Origin: Methylocella tundrae
GTDB taxonomy: Bacteria; Pseudomonadota; Alphaproteobacteria; Rhizobiales; Beijerinckiaceae
Direction of reading: 5' to 3'
DNA length: 64,000 nt
Assembly (NCBI RefSeq): GCF_901905185.1
Contig: NZ_CABFMQ020000074.1
Span: forward strand, 35,918-99,917
Shown here one piece after another: positions 34,867-44,109 of this stretch; the first letter of the stretch is position 1; the number at the start of each line of letters is the position of its first letter. Made by a program: the position numbers and the translations under genes. The notes below the pieces were generated by a model. It searched no databases. It was not told where the DNA came from and saw only the letters and a list, made by a program, of their open reading frames with translations.

Positions 34867-35888
34867 TCGTTCGCCAATCGCCCGGCCAACCGCAGAGCCT
34901 CGATGAGGCTCGAGGGATCGGCGACGCCCTGGCCGGCGATGGCGAAGGCCGTGCCGTGATCGGGCGAGGTCCGAATGAAGGGCAGGCCAAGGGTCACGTT
35001 GACGGCGTGAGCGAAGGCGATGGTCTTGATCGGGATCAGAGCCTGATCGTGATACATCGCAATAACGACGTCATAGGTCTTTCGGGCTTTGGCGTCGAAC
35101 AGCGTGTCGGCTGGATGCGGACCCGAGACGTCGATCCCTGCGGCTTTCAGCTGTGCAAGCGCTGGAGCGATGACGTCGATCTCCTCGCGCCCCATCGCGC
35201 CTCCCTCGCCTGCGTGCGGATTGAGGCCCGTGAAGGCGAGGCGGGGATGCGCGAGGCCAAAACGCTGGCGGAAATCATGCGCCACGATGCGCCCGGTCTC
35301 GAAGAGAAGGTCCGTTGTCAGGCGGGCAGGGACGTCTTTCAGCGCAATATGGATCGTCGCGGGAACGACGGCGAGTTCGGGCGACCACAACAGCATGACA
35401 GGGCGTACGCTGGACTGATACAGCCGCTCGGCCAGAGCGCCGAGGAATTCGGTGTGCCCGGGATGCGGAAATCCGGCGCGATAAAGAACCTCTTTGGCGA
35501 TCGGGTTGGTGACGATCGCGGCGGCCGCGCCCGTTCTGACAAGGTTCACACAGGTCTCGATGGAGGCGATCGTTCCGGCGGCGTCCTCGGCGTGGGGCGA
35601 GCCGGGCTTGCCCTTGACCGTCAGCTTCGAGTCGAGCACCGGCAAGGCCCGTCGGAACAGGGCGGCCGCGTCCGTCGCAGCGCCGATCGGCTCGATCGGA
35701 ACGGCAAGCCGCAGCCGCTGCGCCAGCACCGCGAGATGATCCGGCTCGGCGGCGATCAGGAACGCGGGCGCCTCCGGATCCTGATGCATCGCGGCCCAGG
35801 CCTTGAGGGCGAGCTCGGGACCGATGCCGGATGGATCGCCGCGGGTCAGCGCGAGAATGGTCTTTCCATGCGGCTCGCCGGTCATCAA
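34851..35888 (-). CDS. pdxA: 4-hydroxythreonine-4-phosphate dehydrogenase PdxA
   Basis: 345 residues. Oxidises 4-phosphohydroxy-L-threonine with NAD in the DXP-dependent pyridoxal-phosphate pathway. Family hallmarks: [17 protein letters not shown] at the N-terminus, [25 protein letters not shown] with a metal-ligand His, [19 protein letters not shown] with the second His, and [12 protein letters not shown] with the third. Ends with [20 protein letters not shown] FAIAGQG. Ten bases after surA and overlapping rsmA by 16, so firmly within the operon. The exact start may be either of two adjacent Met codons. Confidence 0.95.
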   Translation of the reverse strand: MMTGEPHGKTILALTRGDPSGIGPELALKAWAAMHQDPEAPAFLIAAEPDHLAVLAQRLRLAVPIEPIGAATDAAALFRRALPVLDSKLTVKGKPGSPHAEDAAGTIASIETCVNLVRTGAAAAIVTNPIAKEVLYRAGFPHPGHTEFLGALAERLYQSSVRPVMLLWSPELAVVPATIHIALKDVPARLTTDLLFETGRIVAHDFRQRFGLAHPRLAFTGLNPHAGEGGAMGREEIDVIAPALAQLKAAGIDVSGPHPADTLFDAKARKTYDVVIAMYHDQALIPIKTIAFAHAVNVTLGLPFIRTSPDHGTAFAIAGQGVADPSSLIEALRLAGRLANECPAR

Positions 35889-35898
35889 GGCTGTTCTC

Positions 35899-36858
35899 TC
35901 AAGGAGACGCTTTCACGACGACGGCTCTTGCGCGCAATTCCTTCAGGCGTCGTGCGGAGTCCTCGGCGATATGGGCGGCGAGCAGCCTCTGCGCGATGGC
36001 CTGGCGCACGGCGGTGTCGTCCTTGGCGGGGCCTTTGCTGCAAACGGCGACCATCTCGAATCCGTTGGCCGAGCGCTGAGGCGGCGTTAAGTGGCCGACA
36101 GGCGTTTTGTCGAGCAATTGCTTGAGCGAGTCATTGATCTCGTGGGAAGTTCGCGTCAGGGGATCGCGCACGGTCACGTCGTTGATTGCGCGGGCGATGG
36201 GAACGCCCGTCGCGCAATCGGAAAAGCGTGCGCGCAGCTGTTCGACCTCATGCGCGCGGGCGCTGACGGCGGCGGGAGTTGCTGTCGTCGGCAGCGCGAA
36301 GATGATCTGCTGCACGGTATAGGCGGTGCCGGCGGCGGCCTTGCCGCCTGCCTTTGCGAGTTCCTCACGAACCTGCGTCTCGCTCGCCTCGACGCCCTTG
36401 TTCAGCGCCTGCACGAGAATGCCAAAGGCGAGATTGGCGCGAAAATACGCCTGAAAATGATCTTGCGAGACGCCCGCGCGCTGAAGCTCAGCTATCAGCG
36501 CCTCGGGCTGCACTTTCATTTCCTGGGCAACCCTGACGATCTCCTGCGGAAGATCGGAAACCTTTGGATTGACGCCGTATTTTTCCGCCTCGTGGATTTC
36601 AAGGCGCTCGGTGAACAGGCTTTCGATCGCCGCTTCGCGCGTCGCTGGCTTGCGCAGCACGCGCAGCAGCTTCATGCGCTGATCAATGTCGATATTGGTG
36701 ATGGGATCGCCATTGATGCTCGACACGATCGTTTGAGCGTGAACCGGGCGGGCGGCGAGGAGCGATACTCCGGCCAGCGCCGCCATCAGGAGACAGGTTC
36801 TGAAAAGAGCGCCGGCGCAGGGGCCGGCCTTACGCACATCATTCATTCTCCGCATCAA
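35899..36858 (-). CDS. surA: SurA-like periplasmic chaperone
   Basis: 319 residues. Signal peptide with core LFRTCLLMAALAGVSLLAA and AxA cleavage at VHAQ. Mature part starts IVSSINGDPITNIDIDQRMKLLRVL, the SurA N-terminal domain that binds unfolded outer membrane proteins, followed by one divergent parvulin-like rotamase segment (about 175-270) lacking the clear repeat of a second domain. Such short SurA proteins are usual in alphaproteobacteria. Placed directly between lptD, a known SurA client, and pdxA, supporting the call. Start could be Met1 or Met5. Confidence 0.87.
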   Translation of the reverse strand: MMRRMNDVRKAGPCAGALFRTCLLMAALAGVSLLAARPVHAQTIVSSINGDPITNIDIDQRMKLLRVLRKPATREAAIESLFTERLEIHEAEKYGVNPKVSDLPQEIVRVAQEMKVQPEALIAELQRAGVSQDHFQAYFRANLAFGILVQALNKGVEASETQVREELAKAGGKAAAGTAYTVQQIIFALPTTATPAAVSARAHEVEQLRARFSDCATGVPIARAINDVTVRDPLTRTSHEINDSLKQLLDKTPVGHLTPPQRSANGFEMVAVCSKGPAKDDTAVRQAIAQRLLAAHIAEDSARRLKELRARAVVVKASP

Positions 36859-36918
36859 GCCCGATTCCCATTTTTTGCAGCGGCGTCGCCGCGCGTCGGC
36901 GAACCGGCGCGGCGGCGG

Positions 36919-39561
36919 TCAGTATTTCACGCCGTCAAGCGCGGCGGTGTTGTTGAAGCTTTCACTGAGTTTGGTGCCGCCAAGGGTCCGCAATTGCAGT
37001 TGTAACAGGACTGTCTGGTTACGAATAAGAGCGCCATTGCCATTGTCCTGATAAATCGAAGAATAATTCACCGAGAAAGTAGTGCAATCATCGTTATAGC
37101 CGGCGCCCATGCCAAACGCGGCGATGGCGAAAGGACCGGGGCTCGTATAGCCGATGAGAGCAGCAGGATAGAACTGACGGCTCATGTCAAAGGTAATGTT
37201 TCCCTGAGCGAAATAGTTGTCGCTGATCTTATAGCGCGAATTCAGGGAAAGACCCTCCCGGCGCACATAATATCCGATCACCGGCTGGGCCTGGTAATTT
37301 GCATATTGGATTCCCCCTGTCCAGGCGCCGAGGTTATAGTTGCCGACAAGGTCGATGCGCCTTGGCTCGAAGGTGTTTACGTCGAAGCGGCTTTTGGCGG
37401 TGAATGAGAACGCGGAGTTGGGGGCGATCGAAAGCGCGCCGACGTAGTCGGAAGCCCTCGTGTCGAGGCCCGAGCTCAGCCCGACATTGGCGGCGTCCGC
37501 CGTCGCATAGGAATTGGTGCCGGCGACCTGATAGGATTGGCCGCCGATGACGTTGATGTAGCCGCCGTCTTTGAAGTTCAGCGTGAACTGGCCTCCGTAA
37601 TTGGCTCTCATGCCGGTCTCAAAGCGGTCGTAGCCCGAATATTTATTCCAATCAAACAAAGTCGACTCGTCGAAGACGAGGCTTTGCGCGTCGAGATTGA
37701 CGTTGGAAAAAGCGCCGATCGGATTGTTCGGGCGCATGATGATCTGCGCGATCGGCTCGACAGTGACCGAGCCAAAGCCAAGTTTTGCGAAGAATGGATA
37801 GCGATATTCAAGCCCGACGCCGGGCACGAACGCGCCGTAGAAGCTCACGTCCCGGTTGCCGAGGAAGTTCAGCTGAGACGAATTGCTGAACGTCGAGGAG
37901 CCGAAACTCGACGAAAACGTATAGGAATTCGTGGTGTTGAGATCGAGCCACTCGCCGTTGACGTGCGCGAAGGCGAAAGGCGTCCAGACCTCGCCGATCG
38001 GGTCGATCAGCTTGCGCTTCCAGGAAATATCCACCGTCGTCCGCGTATATTCGCCGCCGACGCCGCGCAGAAGACATTTGCCGGCGACGGTGCCCGGCAC
38101 ATAATTGGTGCAGACGTTATACATTTGATAGGCGTTGTCGAGCACCTGCGTGCCGACGGACTGATAGCTCGCGGCGGCGGCGGAAAGGCTCGTCAGGTTG
38201 AAGTCGGCCTCAACCTCGCCGCCGATCCCCCAGGAATTTGCCGGATCGATGTCTATCGTTTTGTTGTAATCCCAGACCGGGTGGGCGAGCGGCTGCTGCG
38301 GCTGGAAGTCGTGCGTCGACAGACCTTCGAAATAATAGCCGCGCAGGTCGAAATAGCCGCGATTGCTCTGGCCGGTCAGATAAACCGTCGAGGTCGTCTC
38401 GGCGATATAATTGGACGAAAGTGTCTGGCTCGGGACGTTGTAATCATTCAGGAACCATTTATCCGACAGCAGCGTGAACGCCCAGCCGAATTTCCATTGA
38501 TCGGCGATGGCGAGTTCGCCCGCGCTCTCGAACGATCCGCGCAGCGTCTGGTTGCCGGCGCCCCACGGGGACGTCGGGAAAAAGCTCGGGTTCATCTGCG
38601 AGATGCCGTTCGCCCTGATGTAATATTGGCCGATGTCGAAGCGCTGGCGCCATTCTCCGCTGGCGAGGAAGCCCTGCTTTGACAGGGCGGTCGGCGTGAA
38701 CGTCAAATCATAGTCGGGCGCGAGCGCCCAAAAGATTGGAATGCCGACGCCATAGCCGAGCGTCGACCTGTCGATGAGATGCGGCGACAGAATGCCGGAT
38801 TTGCGCGTGACCGTGGGATCGGGCGCCGAAAAGAACGGCACATAGGCGAGCGGAACGCCGAGGAACTCGAGCGAAGCGTCCTCGTAATAAATCATCTGCT
38901 CGTCGTTCTTGTGGACGATGCGCTTGGCGCGCACCCGCCACAGCGGCGGCTTGTCGGGGCTGCCTGTGCAGGCGGCGCAGGCGGTATAGGTGCCTTTGTT
39001 GAAAACGGTGGTGTCGCCCTCGATGCGCTCGGCGTGCGGCGCGCTGAAAAAGGTCTTGTCCGAGGTGTCGGCGCGCAGGCTTTCGATGAATCCGTCGCGA
39101 AAATCGTCGGTCAGGTCGAATTGATCGCCGTGCAGGATGCTGCCGTCGGTTTCGGTGAGCTTGGCGTGACCTTCGGCTAAGACGCGGCCGGTCTTGCGGT
39201 CATAGGTGACGCGGTCGGCTTCGAGAACGCGGCCCTTATAATAGACGCGCGCATCGCCGACGGCGGCAACCGTATTCTTCACCGTATCGTAGCGAAGTTC
39301 GTTCGCCTCGACGAACATCTTGTCGGGCGGCTGGCCGGCCGGCGGCTGCGGCGCCCGCTCCGTCGCCGCGATGGCGGCGGGGGCGCTGACGGCGGCGAGG
39401 CAAAGGAGGGCAAGGAGGGCGGCGAGCGACGCCCGCGCCGGGGAACGCTGGGGCGGCGCCGAAGCGAGGGCGTGGAAAATCCGGCCCCGGACAGGGCCAA
39501 ACAAGCCGCGAAGGCCAGATACGCAAGCCCGCGCGCCATTGGGGCAAAAACGCCGCCCCAT
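36919..39561 (-). CDS. lptD: LPS-assembly protein LptD
   Basis: 880 residues from the ATG at 39561, which shares one base with the lptG stop (TGATG). Signal-like hydrophobic segment at SLAALLALLCLAAVSAPAAIA. The OstA/LptA-like beta-jellyroll (about 75-220: KMFVEANELRYDTVKNTVAA, GDARVYYKGRVLEADRVTYD) is followed by a large beta-barrel ending DGVKY. Cys pairs for disulfides include CAAC and later isolated Cys in YNVCTNY and GKCLLRG. With LptE it inserts lipopolysaccharide into the outer leaflet. The N-terminal ~50 residues before the hydrophobic core are unusually long and basic, so the true start may be further in. Confidence 0.95.
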   Translation of the reverse strand: MGRRFCPNGARACVSGLRGLFGPVRGRIFHALASAPPQRSPARASLAALLALLCLAAVSAPAAIAATERAPQPPAGQPPDKMFVEANELRYDTVKNTVAAVGDARVYYKGRVLEADRVTYDRKTGRVLAEGHAKLTETDGSILHGDQFDLTDDFRDGFIESLRADTSDKTFFSAPHAERIEGDTTVFNKGTYTACAACTGSPDKPPLWRVRAKRIVHKNDEQMIYYEDASLEFLGVPLAYVPFFSAPDPTVTRKSGILSPHLIDRSTLGYGVGIPIFWALAPDYDLTFTPTALSKQGFLASGEWRQRFDIGQYYIRANGISQMNPSFFPTSPWGAGNQTLRGSFESAGELAIADQWKFGWAFTLLSDKWFLNDYNVPSQTLSSNYIAETTSTVYLTGQSNRGYFDLRGYYFEGLSTHDFQPQQPLAHPVWDYNKTIDIDPANSWGIGGEVEADFNLTSLSAAAASYQSVGTQVLDNAYQMYNVCTNYVPGTVAGKCLLRGVGGEYTRTTVDISWKRKLIDPIGEVWTPFAFAHVNGEWLDLNTTNSYTFSSSFGSSTFSNSSQLNFLGNRDVSFYGAFVPGVGLEYRYPFFAKLGFGSVTVEPIAQIIMRPNNPIGAFSNVNLDAQSLVFDESTLFDWNKYSGYDRFETGMRANYGGQFTLNFKDGGYINVIGGQSYQVAGTNSYATADAANVGLSSGLDTRASDYVGALSIAPNSAFSFTAKSRFDVNTFEPRRIDLVGNYNLGAWTGGIQYANYQAQPVIGYYVRREGLSLNSRYKISDNYFAQGNITFDMSRQFYPAALIGYTSPGPFAIAAFGMGAGYNDDCTTFSVNYSSIYQDNGNGALIRNQTVLLQLQLRTLGGTKLSESFNNTAALDGVKY

Positions 39562-40646
39562 CAACCATCCTCCTGATTCAGCAACGCGAGCGCGCCGAGC
39601 ATGCTGGCGACGATGGCGGGAGACCACGCAGCGACAGGCGCGCTGAGCAATCCGGCTCCGCCGAGGTCGCCGACAAGCTTAGTCGCCACATAAAGCACGA
39701 AGCCCGTCGCCACGCCACCGCCAACCATCTTGCCGATTCCACCAAAACGGAAAAATCTTAAGGAAAAGGCCGCGGCGATCAAAACCATCGCCACGAACAG
39801 CAGAGGCCGCGCCAGAAGCGACTGAAATTGCAGTTTAAAGCCTGTCGAGTCGAGGCCCGCCCTGTCGGTCTCCCGGCGCATCGCCTGCAGGTCCCAAAAT
39901 GGCACGGAGTCCGGCGCCACCGGCCCCTTCGCCACTTGCTCTGGCGTCAGATTGGTGGCGAGAAGATAGGCGCTGACTTCTTGTATTTCTTCTCCCGGCA
40001 TGAAAATGCGCGCATTTTCGAGCCGCCAGACCCCCGGCTGGAGCTCTCCGCGCCTCGCTTCCACCTCGGCCTCGAACTTGCCGCGCCGATCGTAGACATA
40101 GGCCGTCACGGAGGCGATATGCGAGCCGTCGCGGGAAGCAGACTTGGCCTTGATGATCGCTTCACCGTCGACCCCTTTTTGCCGGAGCCAAATTCCTGAT
40201 TCGGGGTCCGCTTGGGTCACGCGGCCGAAGATCTGCGTCTCGATTCGGTCGGCGCGTTGCTTCATCATGGCCGAGACCGGATTGAACAGCGTGACGGAGC
40301 CAACGCCGATGATGATGGCGATCGCCACGGGCGGGACGAGAAAGCCCCAAACCGAAACGCCGACGGCGCGCGCGACGAGGAGCTCCAGCTTGCGCGTCAG
40401 GTCGAGAAACGCCGCCATGGCGCCGCACAGGACGCAGAACGGCATCAACTGTTCCGAGGCGGAAGGCGCGCGCAACAAGGACAGAACCGCGACCGAGCGC
40501 GTCGAAGCGCCTACCATGTCATTGGTGCGGCGTAGCATTTCCACGAAATCAACGACAAAGATCATGCCGCAGACGGTCAGAAACACCGCCATGATCAGGG
40601 TCAGAAAACGGGCTGAAAAATAGCGGCCGAGGGTCCAACCAATCAT
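39561..40646 (-). CDS. lptG: LPS export permease LptG
   Basis: 361 residues from the ATG at 40646 (MIGWTLGRYFSARFL). YjgP/YjgQ family: three N-terminal membrane helices, a periplasmic beta-jellyroll (about 125-270) and three C-terminal helices with LARPLLFVAMVLIAAAFSLRF and VAAWSPAIVASMLG, specific to the LptG branch. Subunit of the LptB2FG ABC exporter that extracts lipopolysaccharide from the inner membrane. Translationally coupled to lptD. Its usual partner gene lptF is not present upstream; the next gene is divergent pepA across 575 empty bases. Confidence 0.93.
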   Translation of the reverse strand: MIGWTLGRYFSARFLTLIMAVFLTVCGMIFVVDFVEMLRRTNDMVGASTRSVAVLSLLRAPSASEQLMPFCVLCGAMAAFLDLTRKLELLVARAVGVSVWGFLVPPVAIAIIIGVGSVTLFNPVSAMMKQRADRIETQIFGRVTQADPESGIWLRQKGVDGEAIIKAKSASRDGSHIASVTAYVYDRRGKFEAEVEARRGELQPGVWRLENARIFMPGEEIQEVSAYLLATNLTPEQVAKGPVAPDSVPFWDLQAMRRETDRAGLDSTGFKLQFQSLLARPLLFVAMVLIAAAFSLRFFRFGGIGKMVGGGVATGFVLYVATKLVGDLGGAGLLSAPVAAWSPAIVASMLGALALLNQEDG

Positions 40647-41221
40647 CGCGCCGCGAATCCGTCCGCGCGCGCAACAACAGGGCATGCCGCGCCCTGGCGG
40701 CGGCAATCGCCGGGCGCGGGGCCGATGGGGTTGGCAGCGTCAACGGTGATGCTCGACATTTTGAAACTCAAACCCGTACCGCCCCGCGCCCAATTTGCTA
40801 CAATGCAGCCGCCGCCGCCAGTCATCTCGCCCCTGTTGGAGCTGTTGCGCTGCGATATTTCCCATCCCGTGACCTTCGCATCACAGATCGCCCTCCGCCG
40901 GCGAACCGTCGAGAAAGACACGACCGCGCCTCTTGGCGCAAAAGCGGGCTTTTGCCCTTTTGCTTTGGAGCCGGCGTGACTAAAGTCGAAGCTCACGGCA
41001 ATTTTTCGGCGCGGCCCCGCCGCCAGGGCGACGGCCAGGCGGCGCGGGCTGCCCTTGCTGAACCGCTCACGGTCCGACATATGCGTATGAAAAGGCATTT
41101 TCAATGCGAGTTTGATATGACCTGAACCAGTTTCCCCGTTCTTTCGCATGATTTACGCCGTCGAGTTCGGCTCCCGTCGAGGACGCCGTGAGCGCGGCGG
41201 TCACGCTTTTTTGAGGATCAA
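40647..41221. other. Gene-free region between lptG and pepA where lptF is expected
   Basis: 575 bases. Minus and plus frames here have no match to LptF or any family I know; the minus frame at 40643-41149 is low-complexity Arg/Gly-rich. A short CGTGA/TCACG hairpin followed by six T's sits at 41187-41212 directly before pepA. The promoters of both divergent genes must lie here. Confidence 0.5.
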
Positions 41222-42859
41222 ATGTCGCAGTCCGTGAAAATCGAATTTGCCGCGCTGGCTTCGTTGACCGGCGCCCGGCCGCAGCCCGACGCCAAGACGG
41301 CGGCCCAACCCGCGAAAGGCGCGCAATCGCTGGTGGTTTTCAGCGGACCTGACTTCAAATTCGGCGATGCGACGCTGAAGCTGCTCGGCGCCGATGGGGA
41401 AGCTCTGATTCGCAAAGCCGCCGCCGTCGCCAGGTTCAAGGGCAAGGCTTCGACGGCGCTCGACATCATCGCTCCGGCCGGGATCGCGACTGATCGCCTG
41501 CTCGTCATCGGAGCGCCGGGCCCGCAAGCCGAGGCAAGCGAGCGCAACGACGCCGATTCGCCGGAGGCGGCCAAGATCAAACCCGCCGCTCCCGCGCCCG
41601 TCGATTACGCCAATCTCGGCGGTTTTGTCCTTGGCAAGCTGGGTCGCGGCGGCGCGGCGACAATTGTCTTCGATCCGCCGGACGCGCCGGCCGATCCGGC
41701 CGCGGCGGCCGCCGAATTCGCGCTAGGCGCTCAGCTGCGCGATTATCGTTTCGACCGCTACAAGACCAAGAAAAAGGACGATTCCGACGACAATGGATCG
41801 AGCGAACTCGTGCTCGCCGTCGCGGACCCCGCCGCCGCGCGCGGCGAAGCGAGGCGTCGCGCCGCCGTCGCGGAAGGGGTTCTTACCGCGCGCACCCTCG
41901 TCAACGAGCCCGCCAATGTGCTCTATCCGGAGGAGTTCGCCAGTCGCGCGCGGGAGCTCGAAAAGATCGGCGTCGAGGTCGAGATTCTCGATGAGCCCGC
42001 CTTGAAGGCGCTGCGCATGGGGGCGCTCCTTGGGGTTGGCCAGGGGTCCGCCCGGCAAAGCCGCGTCGTCGTCATGCGCTGGCGCGGAGGAAAGGGCTCC
42101 TACAAGGGCAAGGCCCAGCCGGTCGCCTTCGTCGGCAAGGGCGTCACCTTCGACACCGGCGGCATTTCGATCAAGCCGGCCGGCGGCATGGAGGATATGA
42201 AGGGCGACATGGCGGGCGCCGCCTGCGTCGTCGGCCTCATGCAGGCGCTCGCCGCCCGCAAGGCCAAGGTCGACGCCGTCGGCGTCGTCGGCCTCGTCGA
42301 AAACATGCCGGGGCCGGAAGCGCAGCGCCCGGGCGATATCGTGACGTCCATGTCGGGGCAGACGATCGAGGTCATCAATACGGACGCCGAAGGCCGTCTC
42401 GTACTCGCCGACGTGCTGTGGTATGTGCAGGACCGTTTCAAGCCGAAATTCATCGTTGACCTCGCGACGCTGACCGGCGCCGTGCTGGTCGCCCTTGGCC
42501 AGGAGCACGCCGGACTTTTCACCAACGACGACGATCTTGGCGAGAAGCTGCTCGCCGCCGGCAAGGCGACGGGGGAAAAGCTCTGGCGGCTGCCGCTCGC
42601 CCCGGCCTATGACAAGCTGATCGACTCGAAATTCGCCGATATGAAGAACACCGGCGGGCGTCACGCGGGCTCGATCACCGCCGCGCAGTTCCTGCAAAGA
42701 TTCGTCAATGGCGCGCCTTGGGCGCATCTCGACATCGCCGGCACCGGCATGAGTTCGCCGGCGAGCGACGTCAATCAGGGCTGGGCCTCCGGCTTTGGCG
42801 TCCGGCTTCTGGACCGGCTCGTCTTCGACAATTACGAGGCGAGCGCGGACAAGGCATGA
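41222..42859 (+). CDS. pepA: Leucyl aminopeptidase (M17)
   Basis: 545 residues, somewhat longer than the family's ~500 because of Ala/Asp-rich inserts in the N-terminal domain (about 100-125 and 175-192). C-terminal catalytic domain is complete: [36 protein letters not shown], the [12 protein letters not shown] signature with metal ligands, and [17 protein letters not shown]. Hexameric bimetal enzyme removing N-terminal residues from peptides. ATG at 41222 follows TTGAGGATCA. In related genomes pepA is divergent from the lptFG genes, as here minus lptF. holC follows after 28 bases, probably in the same transcript. Confidence 0.95.
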   Translation: MSQSVKIEFAALASLTGARPQPDAKTAAQPAKGAQSLVVFSGPDFKFGDATLKLLGADGEALIRKAAAVARFKGKASTALDIIAPAGIATDRLLVIGAPGPQAEASERNDADSPEAAKIKPAAPAPVDYANLGGFVLGKLGRGGAATIVFDPPDAPADPAAAAAEFALGAQLRDYRFDRYKTKKKDDSDDNGSSELVLAVADPAAARGEARRRAAVAEGVLTARTLVNEPANVLYPEEFASRARELEKIGVEVEILDEPALKALRMGALLGVGQGSARQSRVVVMRWRGGKGSYKGKAQPVAFVGKGVTFDTGGISIKPAGGMEDMKGDMAGAACVVGLMQALAARKAKVDAVGVVGLVENMPGPEAQRPGDIVTSMSGQTIEVINTDAEGRLVLADVLWYVQDRFKPKFIVDLATLTGAVLVALGQEHAGLFTNDDDLGEKLLAAGKATGEKLWRLPLAPAYDKLIDSKFADMKNTGGRHAGSITAAQFLQRFVNGAPWAHLDIAGTGMSSPASDVNQGWASGFGVRLLDRLVFDNYEASADKA

Positions 42860-42887
42860 CCCTGATGGCGTCGGAGCCCATGCCGTA

Positions 42888-43346
42888 ATGGAGATCTGGT
42901 TCTACCACCTCCAGCGCCAAAGCCTCGACCAGGCGCTTCCCGGCCTCATCGAGAAATCGCTCGAGAGAGGCTGGCGCGTCGTCATCCAGGCGCGAAGCGA
43001 AGAGCGGCTGGAGGCGCTGGATCAGTGGCTCTGGACTTATTCCGACGCCAGCTTTATCGCGCATGGCCGCGCCGCCGACGGCGATGTCGAATCGCAGCCG
43101 GTCTATCTTTGCACGGGGGCGGAAAATCCGAATGGCGCGGCGGCGCGCTTCTTTGTCGAGGGGGCGCAGATTGCCGCCTCGCTCGGCGATGATGCGGCCT
43201 ATGAACGCGCGATCGTCGTCTTCGACGGAGCCAATGAGGACGAGCTTGCCGCCGCCCGGCTGCAATGGAAAGAGCTGAAGGAACGGGGCTTTGCTTTGAC
43301 CTATTGGCAGCAGAGCGAGGCCGGGCGCTGGGAAAAGAAGGCCTGA
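42888..43346 (+). CDS. holC: DNA polymerase III chi subunit
   Basis: 152 residues. MEIWFYHLQRQSLDQALPG, then RGWRVVIQARSEERLEALDQWLWTYSDASFIAHG and QPVYLCTGAENPNGA, all typical for HolC. It links the clamp loader (through psi where present) to SSB. The pepA-holC pairing is conserved widely in proteobacteria. ATG at 42888 was chosen over an upstream frame overlapping pepA because it matches the family start. Confidence 0.93.
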   Translation: MEIWFYHLQRQSLDQALPGLIEKSLERGWRVVIQARSEERLEALDQWLWTYSDASFIAHGRAADGDVESQPVYLCTGAENPNGAAARFFVEGAQIAASLGDDAAYERAIVVFDGANEDELAAARLQWKELKERGFALTYWQQSEAGRWEKKA

Positions 43347-43383
43347 ACGCGGCCGCGCCTCAATCCCTGAAAGGAAAAGCAGC

Positions 43384-44109
43384 ATGAGCGGATTTTCGTC
43401 CGATCCCGGCTTTGCCGAGCGCCGCGCCAGGGCGCGGATCGAGCTCGACGCGATCGATCCGGCCAAAGGGGCGGCGCCAGACGCCTCCGATCCGCTGCGA
43501 AGGGGCTGGTTCGAGGCTGTCTATGCCCTTGCCGAAAATGATGCCGCGCGGGTGCCCTGGGCCAATCTTTCGCCCCATCCGCTCACCCGATCTTTCGTCG
43601 ATTTGCAAATCCGCGGCCTCGAAGGGCTTTGCGCGCTCGACGTCGGCTGCGGCCTTGGCGACAATGCCGAGTGTTTTTCCGCCGCCGGCGCTGACGTTAC
43701 GGCTTTCGATCTGGTCGAGGAAGCCGTCCAATGGGCAAAACGGCGTTTTCCAGATAGCAAAGTCGCCTACAGCGCGGAGGATCTCTTCAAAGTCCCTCCC
43801 GAGTGGCGCGAGAAATTCGATCTTGTCCATGAATGCTACACTTTGCAGGCCCTGGCGCCAGAACTCCTGCCGAAGGCGCTCGCCGCTCTCGCCTCGCTTC
43901 TTGCGCCAGATGGAAAACTTCTGGTGATCGCGCGGGCGCGTGACGAGGACGCGCCAGCCTCGGGGCCGCCCTGGCCGCTGCCGCCGTCAATTTTCGCAGA
44001 AGCCGAACGCCACGGCTTGCGCAGGATCGTCATCGAGGACATCGCCGCGACGGCGGAGGTTCCAATCCGCCATTGGCGCGCCCTGCTGCGCCGCTCCGAC
44101 GCGGCTTGA
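43384..44109 (+). CDS. Class I SAM-dependent methyltransferase
   Basis: 241 residues, ATG at 43384 after GAAAGGAA. SAM loop ALDVGCGLGDNAECF (about 94-108), acidic residue in VTAFDLVEEAVQWA, then YSAEDLF and FDLVHECYTLQAL, and LAPDGKLLVIAR. The N-terminal ~90 residues with WFEAVYALAENDAARVPWANLSPHPL resemble thiopurine/small-molecule methyltransferases rather than nucleic-acid enzymes. Substrate unknown. Its TGA stop shares one base with the ATG of the following MFS gene (TGATG), so the two are coupled. Confidence 0.83.
   Translation: MSGFSSDPGFAERRARARIELDAIDPAKGAAPDASDPLRRGWFEAVYALAENDAARVPWANLSPHPLTRSFVDLQIRGLEGLCALDVGCGLGDNAECFSAAGADVTAFDLVEEAVQWAKRRFPDSKVAYSAEDLFKVPPEWREKFDLVHECYTLQALAPELLPKALAALASLLAPDGKLLVIARARDEDAPASGPPWPLPPSIFAEAERHGLRRIVIEDIAATAEVPIRHWRALLRRSDAA

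Noticed and set aside
40643..41149. A minus-strand frame in the lptG-pepA gap as a possible lptF
   Set aside because: Its 168-residue translation has no membrane helices and no LptF similarity.
41187..41212. Hairpin plus T-run just before pepA as an attenuator
   Set aside because: Only a 5-bp stem, and the T-run merges with the ribosome-binding region; too weak to claim.
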